Assembly: GCA_021463865.1 (NCBI GenBank)
Contig: JAJTXY010000008.1
Coordinates: 150,451 to 214,450 of the forward strand
Origin: Anaerolineae bacterium
Lineage (GTDB): Bacteria > Chloroflexota > Anaerolineae > Aggregatilineales > J027
Length of the DNA: 64,000 nt
Direction: 5' to 3'
Both the position numbers and the translations under genes were made by a program. Shown one piece after another: positions 25,523 to 33,376 of this stretch. How positions within the stretch are numbered: the first letter of the stretch is position 1; every line of letters starts with the position of its first letter. The notes beneath the pieces are model-generated. The model saw nothing but the letters and a program-made list of their open reading frames with translations. It was not told the origin of the DNA and searched no databases.

Positions 25523-26503
25523 TTATCCTTCCGTCCAAAATGATTCGCTGAGATATTTATAGGCATTGTCGGGAAATACGGTCACGATTACGGCAGATTC
25601 GCCACGATCCGCCACTGCTTCGGCGACCTGCAACGCTCCCAACATTGCGGCGGCAGAACTGATGCCAACCAGATAGCCTTCTTCTCGTGCCAAACGACGC
25701 GCCATCATATAGGTCGCTTCAGTGCTGATTTCCAAGTTCGCATCCGCCAACTCCTCGTCGTAAATGCCGGGACGAATGGCGGTAGGGATATGTTTCAAGC
25801 CCTCCAGACCGTTAAACGGCGAATCGGGCTGAATCGAAATCGCTTGGATGTTGGGGTTTAATTCCTTCAAGCGTCGCACAGTTCCGGTAAATGTCCCCGT
25901 CGTGCCGAGTCCCGCTAGAAAATGGGTAATCTGCCCATCGGTCTGTTCCCAAATTTCCACAGCGGTGGTGTGGTAATGCGCCTGCCAATTGGCGGGATTG
26001 TTATATTGGTTGGCGTAGAAATAGTTGCTAGGTTTGGCGGCGGCAAGTTCGCGTACAGCGGTAATCGCACCGTCCGAGCCTTCCAGTGGGTCGGTCAGCA
26101 CCAATTTCACACCGTATGCCTGTAGAATTTGCAGGCGTTCGGGGCTGACATTAGCGGGCATAAATAACATGACCCGATAGCCACGCGCTGCACCGATCAT
26201 GGCATAAGCAATGCCCGTATTGCCGCTAGTGCTGTCCAGAATCGTTTTGCCGGGGGTCAAAAGCCCATCGCGTTCAGCACTGAGGATGATATTCAACGCG
26301 GCCCGATCTTTTACACTACCCCCCGGATTATGCCATTCCGCTTTGGCAAACACTTGCACATCTTCCGGTAAATGGGCAGTGATGCGTGAAAAACCCAATA
26401 ATGGCGTGTTCCCAATCAGTGATTCAAGTTGTTGTCCGGCCCGATGGCCCGACATTCGTAGCCCGACAGTGTGATGGTTCAATGCCAATGTCATGATGTC
26501 CAT
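25523..26503 (-). CDS. cysM: PLP-dependent cysteine synthase (CysM-like)
   Basis: A 326-residue beta-family PLP enzyme. The Schiff-base lysine is in NPGGSVKDRAA, the substrate loop is TSGNTG and the phosphate-binding loop GLGTTGT. THFLAGLGTTGT closely matches mycobacterial CysM, which uses O-phosphoserine and CysO thiocarboxylate rather than free sulfide. The mec-cysO-moeZ neighbourhood supports that mode, though acceptor choice cannot be proven here. First structural gene after a cysteine-rich leader peptide and two terminator-like helices, so it is probably controlled by attenuation. Confidence 0.9.
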   Translation of the reverse strand: MDIMTLALNHHTVGLRMSGHRAGQQLESLIGNTPLLGFSRITAHLPEDVQVFAKAEWHNPGGSVKDRAALNIILSAERDGLLTPGKTILDSTSGNTGIAYAMIGAARGYRVMLFMPANVSPERLQILQAYGVKLVLTDPLEGSDGAITAVRELAAAKPSNYFYANQYNNPANWQAHYHTTAVEIWEQTDGQITHFLAGLGTTGTFTGTVRRLKELNPNIQAISIQPDSPFNGLEGLKHIPTAIRPGIYDEELADANLEISTEATYMMARRLAREEGYLVGISSAAAMLGALQVAEAVADRGESAVIVTVFPDNAYKYLSESFWTEG

Positions 26504-26536
26504 GTTCCTATGTTTGGATTACAGTACGGCCTATTG

Positions 26537-26662
26537 AAAAAACAATCAGGGCCAACCGACAAACAAAAAAGGTAGGCGTCCCACAGTGGGGGCAGCGGTG
26601 ATACCCGCTACCTCAGGGACGAACCCACCTTTGAAATTGCTTGCCTGCTGGCCCTGTTGATT
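26537..26662 (-). terminator. Distal leader helix of the cys operon (second terminator)
   Basis: AATCA-ACA-GGGCCA (26662-26649) pairs with TGGCCCTGATT (26554-26545), enclosing the first terminator and followed by TTTTTT (26542-26537). The T-run orientation fits the minus strand. Confidence 0.55.
26565..26632 (-). terminator. Leader terminator of the cys operon
   Basis: Three stacked helices: AAAGGTGGG/CCTACCTTT (one G-U), CGTCCC/GGGACG and AGCGG/CCGCT, ending in a T6 run. The G-U pair would be A-C on the other strand, so minus orientation is favoured. Confidence 0.75.
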
Positions 26663-26705
26663 AGGGTCTCAGTTCAGTATGCGCTTGAAGTGGCTAACGT
26701 CCCCG
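26614..26705 (-). promoter_or_regulatory. Candidate antiterminator of a cysteine attenuator
   Basis: CGGGGACG in the last codons of the leader peptide (26705-26698) can form 8 bp with CGTCCCTG (26621-26614), which contains the 5' arm of the leader terminator. The two pairings exclude each other. A ribosome at the leader stop codon would mask CGGGGACG and allow termination; one stalled at the Cys codons would leave it free. Confidence 0.6.
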
Positions 26706-26741
26706 CTTCTCACACATACAACACATGCAGTTTTGCCGCAT
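26694..26741 (-). CDS. Cysteine-rich leader peptide of the cys operon (MRQNCMCCMCEKRGR)
   Basis: A 15-codon ORF, too short for the track, inside the roughly 300-nt leader between promoter and cysM. Four of its codons are Cys (TGC, TGT, TGT, TGT within NCMCCMC). GGAG lies 10 nt before the ATG at 26741. An in-frame ATG at 26750 would give three more residues but sits 1 nt from GGAG. Position after a good promoter and before terminators, upstream of cysteine biosynthesis genes, matches the design of amino-acid leader peptides such as trpL. The peptide itself probably has no function beyond sensing Cys-tRNA supply. Confidence 0.65.
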   Translation of the reverse strand: MRQNCMCCMCEKRGR

Positions 26742-26809
26742 CGTGTTCATTCTCCAAAAATATGATCGCTTTGATTGTTAGATGGAGCTTTCGAAAAATT
26801 TCTTACCGA

Positions 26810-26838
26810 AGTTTACGTGCCACGCAAAAAATTGTCAA
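26810..26838 (-). promoter_or_regulatory. Promoter of the cysteine operon
   Basis: TTGACA (26838-26833), a 17-nt spacer and TAAACT (26815-26810). Transcription would start near 26803, giving a leader of about 300 nt. The -35 box begins 4 nt after the chrA stop codon. Confidence 0.7.
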
Positions 26839-26842
26839 ATTT

Positions 26843-28015
26843 TCAAATGAGCGATTTCAACAAACCCACCAACGCCCCTCCCAAAATAAGCCATGTCGAA
26901 TTCACCTTAAAGCGAATCAGCAGCACCGCCGACGCGATAGCCAGTATCACTGTGACCCAATCCACCAGCGCGTCCCGACCCAACTCAAATGTGACCGCCG
27001 CCATCAATCCCAACGCTGCCACATTCACGCCATCTAGCAGTGAACCGAGCCATTTGGATTGACGCAGGCGGGCAATAAACGGATGAGTAAGATAGACCAG
27101 CACAAAAGAAGGTAGGAAAATCGCAATCGTCGCCAGCGCTGCCCCCGGTACTCCCGCCACCAGATAGCCGATAAAGGTTGCGGTGGAAAATAGTGGGCCG
27201 GGGGTAATTTGCCCAATCGCCACCGCATCCAACAACTGCTCATTAGTGAGCCAGCCAAGACGTTCCACAAAGTCGTTTTGGACAAACGCCAGCAAGACAT
27301 ACCCCCCACCATACAATGTTGCGCCGATTTTCAGAAAGGTCAGGAACAGGGTCAGCAGGGAGACCTCATGTCCATTCGATGTATAACCTTGCAACAAAAA
27401 TGGGCCGGGAGGGAAAATAGACAGCAGTTTAACCGCGCTGCTTTCTGCCGCTTGTCGCAAACGACGGGCATTGGCAATCAGCATAGCAATCAGGCCGCCG
27501 CCGAACATCAATAATAATTCATTGAGGCCAAGTAGATATAACACAAAAGCAACGATGCTAATCACTACCAACACATGATTTTTCATCGCCTTGCTTGATA
27601 GCCCCCAAACAGCCTGCAACACTACCGCAATAATGACCGGCTTGATGCCATATAACAACCATTCGGCGGTGGGGGTAGTGCCATATTCATCATAAAGGAT
27701 GGCTAAACCTAGCACAATCAACACAGCGGGCAAAATAAAGCATACCCCCGTCACGATTAATCCGCGCCAACCTGCCCGCAGCAGTCCAATATGAATTGCC
27801 ATCTCAGTTGAATTGGGGCCGGGAATGAGATTGGTCACGCCGAGCATGTCCCAAAAATGCTCGTCGGTGATCCATTTGCGCCGATTGACCACTTCGGTAC
27901 GGAACATGGCAATAGCCGCAGCAGGGCCACCAAAAGCAGTCAGGCCGAGCCGTAAAAATAGACGGGCCAATTCACCCAATGACCCTCTTTCAATGGGTGT
28001 AGGAGATTGAGTCAA
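26843..28015 (-). CDS. chrA: Chromate efflux transporter (CHR family)
   Basis: Long-chain CHR protein of about 390 residues with two homologous halves of about five membrane segments each. The first half has LTAFGGPAAAIAMF and NLIPGPNSTEMAIHIG; the second has KIGATLYGGGYVLLAFVQ and AIGQITPGPLFSTATFIGY. The track starts at TTG 28072, but GGGAGAA lies a few nt before TTG 28015 (MTQSPTPIERG), the likely start. Family members export chromate, a sulfate analogue. Placement before the cysteine operon may reflect sulfur-oxyanion handling, which is inference. Confidence 0.9.
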   Translation of the reverse strand: MTQSPTPIERGSLGELARLFLRLGLTAFGGPAAAIAMFRTEVVNRRKWITDEHFWDMLGVTNLIPGPNSTEMAIHIGLLRAGWRGLIVTGVCFILPAVLIVLGLAILYDEYGTTPTAEWLLYGIKPVIIAVVLQAVWGLSSKAMKNHVLVVISIVAFVLYLLGLNELLLMFGGGLIAMLIANARRLRQAAESSAVKLLSIFPPGPFLLQGYTSNGHEVSLLTLFLTFLKIGATLYGGGYVLLAFVQNDFVERLGWLTNEQLLDAVAIGQITPGPLFSTATFIGYLVAGVPGAALATIAIFLPSFVLVYLTHPFIARLRQSKWLGSLLDGVNVAALGLMAAVTFELGRDALVDWVTVILAIASAVLLIRFKVNSTWLILGGALVGLLKSLI

Positions 28016-28153
28016 TGCGTTTCTCCCTATGTATTTTGCTGCATGACCTATTGTAACCCTATCTTTTGTCAACGCCGACTCATTGATGCAAACCTGTTGG
28101 TTAGGGCTACTGGTAAAATAGGCGAGATTTGAACTTATTGCGGAATTAAAAAC

Positions 28154-30094
28154 ATGCGTAAATGGATTTTGATTTTCACGGCGATTTTTTTGACCCTGCT
28201 GGCCTTCAATGTTTTACCCGAATTACGCGGCGGATGGGGATGGCGCTGGCCCTACCAAGCACCGGACAATTGGACGCCTGTCATCAATTTAGTTGGCCTG
28301 CTTATGATTTACGTGGTAGGCGTGACGGCCCTGCGGTATTGGCAATCCCCGACATGGGCTAGTTTGGTTTGGGCCATTCTCGGCAGCGTGTTTTTGACTG
28401 GGGGCGTGTTGAATATCCATGATAACCCCGGCTTTCTCTTGTTTACACGCACTCTCTCGCCAGTCCAAACCGGAGCAAGTGCGGTGGCAGTGCGGGTCAT
28501 GGAGCGCGAGGGAGTTAATCAGACATTGGAAGACTGGCCCGAATTTATGCGGGAGGCCGAAACCGACTATATCCATTTCACGACCAGCCCACCCGGTCAG
28601 CCGCTTTTGCATTATTGGACGGCACAGGGGTTTGAAAAAATCGGTGCGATCTCCGAACCTGTCAGCATGGCACTGCGGCCTTATCAATGCAGCGACCTTG
28701 AAATTATGCGCTACAGTCGTGGAGAATTGACCAGTGTCGGCTTCGTGGGGATGTTGATGCCGCTGTGGGCAGGCTTGGCGGTAATCCCAATTTTCCTGAC
28801 AGCGCGGGGGCTGATTGAGGATGCTTCTGCCGCGAGCCGAGTCAGCCAATGGTGGCCCATTATTCCATCGGTGCTGCTGTTTAGCCCTACATGGAATACA
28901 TTCTATCCGCTGTTGGTCATAACAGCCCTCTATTTTTGGGTGCTGGCTCTGCAAAAAAATCAACGCGGCTATAGCTTGGCGGCGGGGGTGGTCATGTCGG
29001 TGGCGACTATGCTCAATTTATCCCTCCTCCCCATCTTTGCCATTTTTGGGTTAATGACGCTTGGCTATTGGTGGGTTGCCAAACACGGTGACATCGAAAA
29101 AGCCTCATGGCGCTGCCCTATCGAAATCGGGCTATGGTTTGGTGTGGGATTGTCGGTCTTATGGGTCATTTTCTGGGTCTATACGAGCAACTCCCCGTTT
29201 GAAATCATCAAAATTTCGCTGACCGAACACCGCGACATTGCCCAAAAGAGTTATTTGGCATGGGTATTTTTGCATCCGTATGATGTCTTGATGTTTAGCG
29301 GGTGGCCCATTACCGGATTGGCGTTGTGGGGATCATGGCAGGTGATTCAAAGGCGCCATGAGAAGTCAGCTTATAGCCTAGATGATTTATTGACATTGGC
29401 CTTTTGGCTCACTTGGCTAGTCGTCATTATCAGCGGGTCGGTACAGGGCGAAACGGCACGGATTATGATTTTCCTGATGCCATTTTTACTGCTGATGGCT
29501 GGGCCACTGTTTACACAAGGGCAGTTCTGGGATATGCCCCTTATGATTGGACAGGCTACGACGGTTGCGGTCATGGCGGCAGTGCTGCCCGTTGTGCCAT
29601 TAGATTTAAACCCACAGGTGACTGCTCCACGCACCGACCTTGCCCGATTGGAGGGGTTTGAATTTCATCCGTCCGGGGCAATATTTAGCAGCCGAGAATA
29701 TCAAGGCGAATTTGAATTGGCCCAATATCGTTTTGTGGCAGACCCGGCACGGCAGGCCATCACTTTTGATTTTGACTGGCGGGGGCAACATCGCACCGAA
29801 CGGCCCTATCAATTTGAATTGGTAGCCTACGCCGAAAACGAGATTGATGGAAAAATCCAATCCGCACCGTTCTACTGGTATCCACAGAATAGTAACTATT
29901 TGACGACGTGCTGGCAGGATGGGGACACAATAGCCGATGTGGTGGTTCTGCCCCTGCCACCTGTCTCGATGCCCGTTGTGTGGGAAGTGCATCTACGGGC
30001 AATTGATGAGCGCACGGGGGATAAAATGTGGGTGACATCTGCCGATGGGATCACCACCAACTATACCACCCTCGGCCCGATTAATTACCCGTGA
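28154..30094 (+). CDS. Polytopic membrane protein, GT-C-like (unassigned)
   Basis: A 646-residue protein with about ten hydrophobic segments in the first 480 residues and a soluble beta-rich C-terminal part. The first extracytoplasmic loop contains TDYIHFTTSPPGQPLLHYW, reminiscent of the Asp and Pro-Pro motifs of dolichyl-phosphate-mannose-type glycosyltransferases. The layout resembles the two GT-C-like proteins at 8981-12996, so an envelope glycosyltransferase is a reasonable guess, but I do not recognise a named family. Nine nucleotides separate its stop from the next, convergent gene. Confidence 0.7.
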   Translation: MRKWILIFTAIFLTLLAFNVLPELRGGWGWRWPYQAPDNWTPVINLVGLLMIYVVGVTALRYWQSPTWASLVWAILGSVFLTGGVLNIHDNPGFLLFTRTLSPVQTGASAVAVRVMEREGVNQTLEDWPEFMREAETDYIHFTTSPPGQPLLHYWTAQGFEKIGAISEPVSMALRPYQCSDLEIMRYSRGELTSVGFVGMLMPLWAGLAVIPIFLTARGLIEDASAASRVSQWWPIIPSVLLFSPTWNTFYPLLVITALYFWVLALQKNQRGYSLAAGVVMSVATMLNLSLLPIFAIFGLMTLGYWWVAKHGDIEKASWRCPIEIGLWFGVGLSVLWVIFWVYTSNSPFEIIKISLTEHRDIAQKSYLAWVFLHPYDVLMFSGWPITGLALWGSWQVIQRRHEKSAYSLDDLLTLAFWLTWLVVIISGSVQGETARIMIFLMPFLLLMAGPLFTQGQFWDMPLMIGQATTVAVMAAVLPVVPLDLNPQVTAPRTDLARLEGFEFHPSGAIFSSREYQGEFELAQYRFVADPARQAITFDFDWRGQHRTERPYQFELVAYAENEIDGKIQSAPFYWYPQNSNYLTTCWQDGDTIADVVVLPLPPVSMPVVWEVHLRAIDERTGDKMWVTSADGITTNYTTLGPINYP

Positions 30095-30103
30095 AAGGGC
30101 GGG

Positions 30104-31153
30104 CTATTTTTTTAGCAGATGTCTAAGGTCGGCAGCGATTATATCCTTGAGTTTGTAGATTTTGTCGTAGACGACATATTTTTGACCACGTACATCAAAG
30201 GGTAGGTCTTTTTCGGCCTGCGATTTGTGAACAACCAACATGGTCGGTGTGCCCACGCCCCACGCATAACCGACCTCTAAATAAACATTCGGGTTCGCGC
30301 CATCCAACAGGGCAATCACAAGGCTGGCGGTGCGGATGCGTTCTTTAATCTGCTCAACAATATCCCCGGTGAAGGTGGCTTCATTTTGGTCGAGGCGGAT
30401 ACACAGATGATCGCTGTCTTGCACCGCCGGACGGATGGCGAGATAAAACTGATCGTCATAATCATCCGCAAAGGGCATGGCGACAAACACATGCGGCGTG
30501 GTATCGGTGGCTTCGGGGCGCTGAAATTCCGGTGCAAAGGATTCCTGCCCCGCCAGAATTGTAGCAATTTGTTGAGTGGTGCGGGTCAATACTTCACCGA
30601 CAGAGGGGGCAGGCGGAAGAAAGTCTTGTAACGCCTCTTGCATCAATCGGGCGCGGTTCTCATCTATCTCAACAAAGGTGATGAATTCCAACGCCGCCGG
30701 GAATTCCCCCTCCTCGTAGGCATCGCTGAAGCCTAATAACATCGCACGGAAAGCCTCTCGTTCGTCCAAGGCTACCCGTGTCTTCACCCCTTGTAGGGTT
30801 GTAGCAGCATATTGGATTTTAGTCCCTGTGCGTTTTAACATCCGTAACATATCAGCGGCGAGTTCACGGACATCGGTGTAGTTATCAATAGCGCGATTGG
30901 TCGGGCCAACCACCAAGATTTTTTGGGCGGATACGATGTTATGACTGTCCGAGAAAAAATATTCGTCCGCTTCCAAATGCCAATTATTTAAATCGGCAAC
31001 AAACCCGGATTGCTGAAGACGCTGGCGTATTTTGAAATCAAGGCCATGCGAGTGCCGTACATCTTTGACAATCAACACATCCGCTGCAAATTCGAGGGCA
31101 TCCCCTTGATAAATCTCGATGCCAAAACCCATCTTCATCGCACTATCCGGCAT
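30104..31153 (-). CDS. Macro-like domain fused to TIR/nucleoside-deoxyribosyltransferase-like domain
   Basis: A 349-residue soluble protein. Residues about 5-190 resemble a macro domain: IEIYQGDALEFAADVLIV at the start and EFITFVEIDENRARLMQEAL at the end. Residues about 220-349 form a TIR/NDT-like fold: HVFVAMPFADDYDDQFY, SLVIALLDGANPNVYLEVGYAWGVG with the conserved Glu, then PTMLVVHKS. Such C-terminal domains bind or hydrolyse nucleotides including NAD+, and macro domains bind ADP-ribose, so a nucleotide-sensing or defence role is conceivable. GAGGA precedes the ATG. Likely co-transcribed with the gene 12 nt upstream. Confidence 0.72.
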   Translation of the reverse strand: MPDSAMKMGFGIEIYQGDALEFAADVLIVKDVRHSHGLDFKIRQRLQQSGFVADLNNWHLEADEYFFSDSHNIVSAQKILVVGPTNRAIDNYTDVRELAADMLRMLKRTGTKIQYAATTLQGVKTRVALDEREAFRAMLLGFSDAYEEGEFPAALEFITFVEIDENRARLMQEALQDFLPPAPSVGEVLTRTTQQIATILAGQESFAPEFQRPEATDTTPHVFVAMPFADDYDDQFYLAIRPAVQDSDHLCIRLDQNEATFTGDIVEQIKERIRTASLVIALLDGANPNVYLEVGYAWGVGTPTMLVVHKSQAEKDLPFDVRGQKYVVYDKIYKLKDIIAADLRHLLKK

Positions 31154-31165
31154 AACTTAATCCTC

Positions 31166-32461
31166 TCATCCACCAAAGGGCGCGGTTGTTTCGGCGGTAG
31201 ACTCGGCTTCGGGTGTTGCGGCGTCCTGCGTCGGGGCTTCGGATGGCTGCACAGGTTGACCAGCCGTGCCGGGGACGATGCTATAGCCAAATGGTGCGAG
31301 AACCGTGAAACTTTGAATAATCTGCTGACCGATGAGGCGCTGTTCGGTCAAATCGGCGGCAAGAAAATTGACATCACGTTCGGGGGAGCGGAGTTCAGCA
31401 ATATATAAATTACCGTCGGTGTCATTGAGCAGCGAGGCCGCCGCACTCACCGGATCACCTTCAACCGTGCTGTAAGTGTAGCTAAACCAATAACCCTGTG
31501 CAAAGGTTTGGTCGGTGGGGCGGCCTTCAATGATGGTGATGCCTTGCCGGAAAGTGGAGAGCCATTCTTGGGCCGCTTCGAGCGATTGTAAGGGCTGACC
31601 GGGGATGCGCTGGATGGTCACTTCATAACCTTCGGTCAAGGTTGCCCCTCGATAAGTGATAGGTCGGCCCGATGACCCACTTACCTGTGTCCAGACTTCC
31701 TGCAATTTAATCATCATGCGCTGGGATGGGTCTGAAAATTCTGTCCAACCGAGCAGGGGGAATACCGCAATATTGTGATAGCCAATCATGGTCGGTGATG
31801 TAAGTTCAAACAGGCGATCCAGCAGTACGGGGTTATTGTCGGGGACAACGATACGGATGGTATAGAGCCAATTGCCTTCGAGCCAGCTAATTTGACGGGC
31901 GATATACTTCAGCAGTTCATTGCGGTCATCTTCAAGGGCAAATTCGATGGTAATCACCCCATTCGCCACTTCTCGATTCGTATACCGCCAAGTTTTATAT
32001 TGGCCCCATTCGGTATTGAAATAGACATCGGTGAATAGCTCATCGCTCACAGCTTGCAGCGTGGTATAGTTGGTGCCGATTTCCAAGAAAGCATGGATTA
32101 CCGAGAGGCGGCTGGGAGAAATATAAACCGTGCTGGCCCGCCGATAGTCAGTGTTATAATCGTCACGCTCCAAATACCAATCATCACCGGGTTGGAAAAA
32201 TTGGAACAAACCTGTGCTGTTAATGTGTGGGTCCAGCACTGTGATTTGCGGCGTACCCGATTCTGGTGTCGGGGCAATCCGCGAAGTCGGTTCGGGGGTG
32301 ACTCCAACATCGCTTTGGGCAGTGGATGAAGTCGAATTAGTGTCGTCATCGTTGATAGGAAACACCGCTTGAATGATAAAAATTAAAGTTACTGCCAAGC
32401 CAAGTCCAGCCGTAATGAGGTACTGCGTGCGGACACGGCGTCGTTGTCTCTTGTTTTTCAT
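31166..32461 (-). CDS. Membrane-anchored extracytoplasmic protein, function unknown
   Basis: A 431-residue protein. A very basic N-terminus (KNKRQRRRVRTQ) precedes one membrane helix (YLITAGLGLAVTLIFIIQAVF), so the rest is outside. A Ser/Thr/Pro linker at about 38-70 follows, then a globular alpha/beta region and a Pro/Glu/Thr tail ending TTAPFGG. No family recognised. It is followed after 12 nt by the macro/TIR-like gene and starts in a region divergent from the sulfite-oxidase-like gene. Confidence 0.72.
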   Translation of the reverse strand: MKNKRQRRRVRTQYLITAGLGLAVTLIFIIQAVFPINDDDTNSTSSTAQSDVGVTPEPTSRIAPTPESGTPQITVLDPHINSTGLFQFFQPGDDWYLERDDYNTDYRRASTVYISPSRLSVIHAFLEIGTNYTTLQAVSDELFTDVYFNTEWGQYKTWRYTNREVANGVITIEFALEDDRNELLKYIARQISWLEGNWLYTIRIVVPDNNPVLLDRLFELTSPTMIGYHNIAVFPLLGWTEFSDPSQRMMIKLQEVWTQVSGSSGRPITYRGATLTEGYEVTIQRIPGQPLQSLEAAQEWLSTFRQGITIIEGRPTDQTFAQGYWFSYTYSTVEGDPVSAAASLLNDTDGNLYIAELRSPERDVNFLAADLTEQRLIGQQIIQSFTVLAPFGYSIVPGTAGQPVQPSEAPTQDAATPEAESTAETTAPFGG

Positions 32462-32665
32462 GGGTCGTTAACCTGTTGGCGCTATGATCGTGGTTAAGAA
32501 CGGTCTCTTATCTTAGTCGTTGGCGGCCTTGATTGCAAAGCTATTTTTTAAGAAAATCCTAACAATTTTGCGCTATCCTTGTAACAAGTACCCTAGATAC
32601 AGGACAAATCCTCAAGTCATTATTCCCTAGCTTATCACTCGTTGGTCAATCAACAATGGAGTCCC

Positions 32666-33319
32666 ATGATGTGGAATGATTTTAAAGATCGGCGCGATGC
32701 TGAAGGTCAGATCAAAAAAGAAGGTCGTCTCCCTCCCGGTCAATCCCTTACGCTAAAATTTCCGGTGCTGCACTACGGCCCAGTGCCACCTTACCCCAAT
32801 TTGGATAAATGGATATTTCGCATTACGGGCCTTGTTGAAGAAGAACGCACTTGGAATTGGGTGCAGTTTAATCAACTACCACGTCGCAAGGTCACGCTCG
32901 ATCTGCACTGCGTCACCCGTTGGAGCAAATTTGATATGGAATGGGAAGGCGTGCATCTACAAGATTTAATCGAGGCAGGACTGCTCAAAATTAAGGCTGA
33001 AGCCAAATTCTGCATTCAACACTGTGCCTACGGCTACACCACCAACACCAGCCTAGACGCCGTACTATCCGATAATTTCTTGCTGGCGACCCACTATGAC
33101 GGTCATGCGCTTGAACCGGATCATGGCTATCCTTTGCGGGGATTAATGGGTGCGATCCCCGGTCAAAAAGCCGAAACGGATCGCTATCTTTGGAAGGGTG
33201 GTAAATGGCTAGAAAGCTTGGAATTTACCGCCGAAGATCACCCCGGTTTTTGGGAAAACGCGGGTTATAGCAATACAGCGAACGTCTGGCGCGAAGAGCG
33301 TTATTGGACAGGCCGCTAA
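32666..33319 (+). CDS. Sulfite-oxidase-like molybdopterin oxidoreductase
   Basis: A 217-residue protein consisting of the Moco-binding domain only. LHCVTRWSKFDMEWEGV carries the Mo-ligating Cys. GYPLRGLMGAIPGQK and the C-terminal WLESLEF fit the SUOX-fold family. The track uses a TTG eight codons upstream; GGAG lies just before the ATG pair at 32666/32669. There is no signal peptide and no dimerisation domain, unlike classic sulfite oxidases. Electron acceptor and substrate are unknown. queG follows after 57 nt. Confidence 0.88.
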   Translation: MMWNDFKDRRDAEGQIKKEGRLPPGQSLTLKFPVLHYGPVPPYPNLDKWIFRITGLVEEERTWNWVQFNQLPRRKVTLDLHCVTRWSKFDMEWEGVHLQDLIEAGLLKIKAEAKFCIQHCAYGYTTNTSLDAVLSDNFLLATHYDGHALEPDHGYPLRGLMGAIPGQKAETDRYLWKGGKWLESLEFTAEDHPGFWENAGYSNTANVWREERYWTGR

Positions 33320-33376
33320 TTCGATTTTGACCCTAACCCCTTGCCAGTCCGGTGAGGGGAACGGGATTTAAACCGC

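Noticed and set aside
26535-26662. 6S RNA or T-box riboswitch in the cysM upstream region
   Set aside because: The two helices around a bubble resemble 6S RNA on the plus strand, but both T-runs and a G-U pair (A-C on the other strand) favour the minus strand. The T-box sequence GGTGGNACCGCG is missing. The Cys-rich leader ORF explains the region better.
28289-28963. Minus-strand ORF of 224 aa
   Set aside because: Antisense to a polytopic membrane protein; Cys/His/Gln-rich composition typical of shadow frames.
33324-33376. CCCTAACCCC...GGGGAAC between the sulfite-oxidase-like gene and queG as a repeat element or terminator
   Set aside because: Only one copy in the window, imperfect pairing and no T-run.
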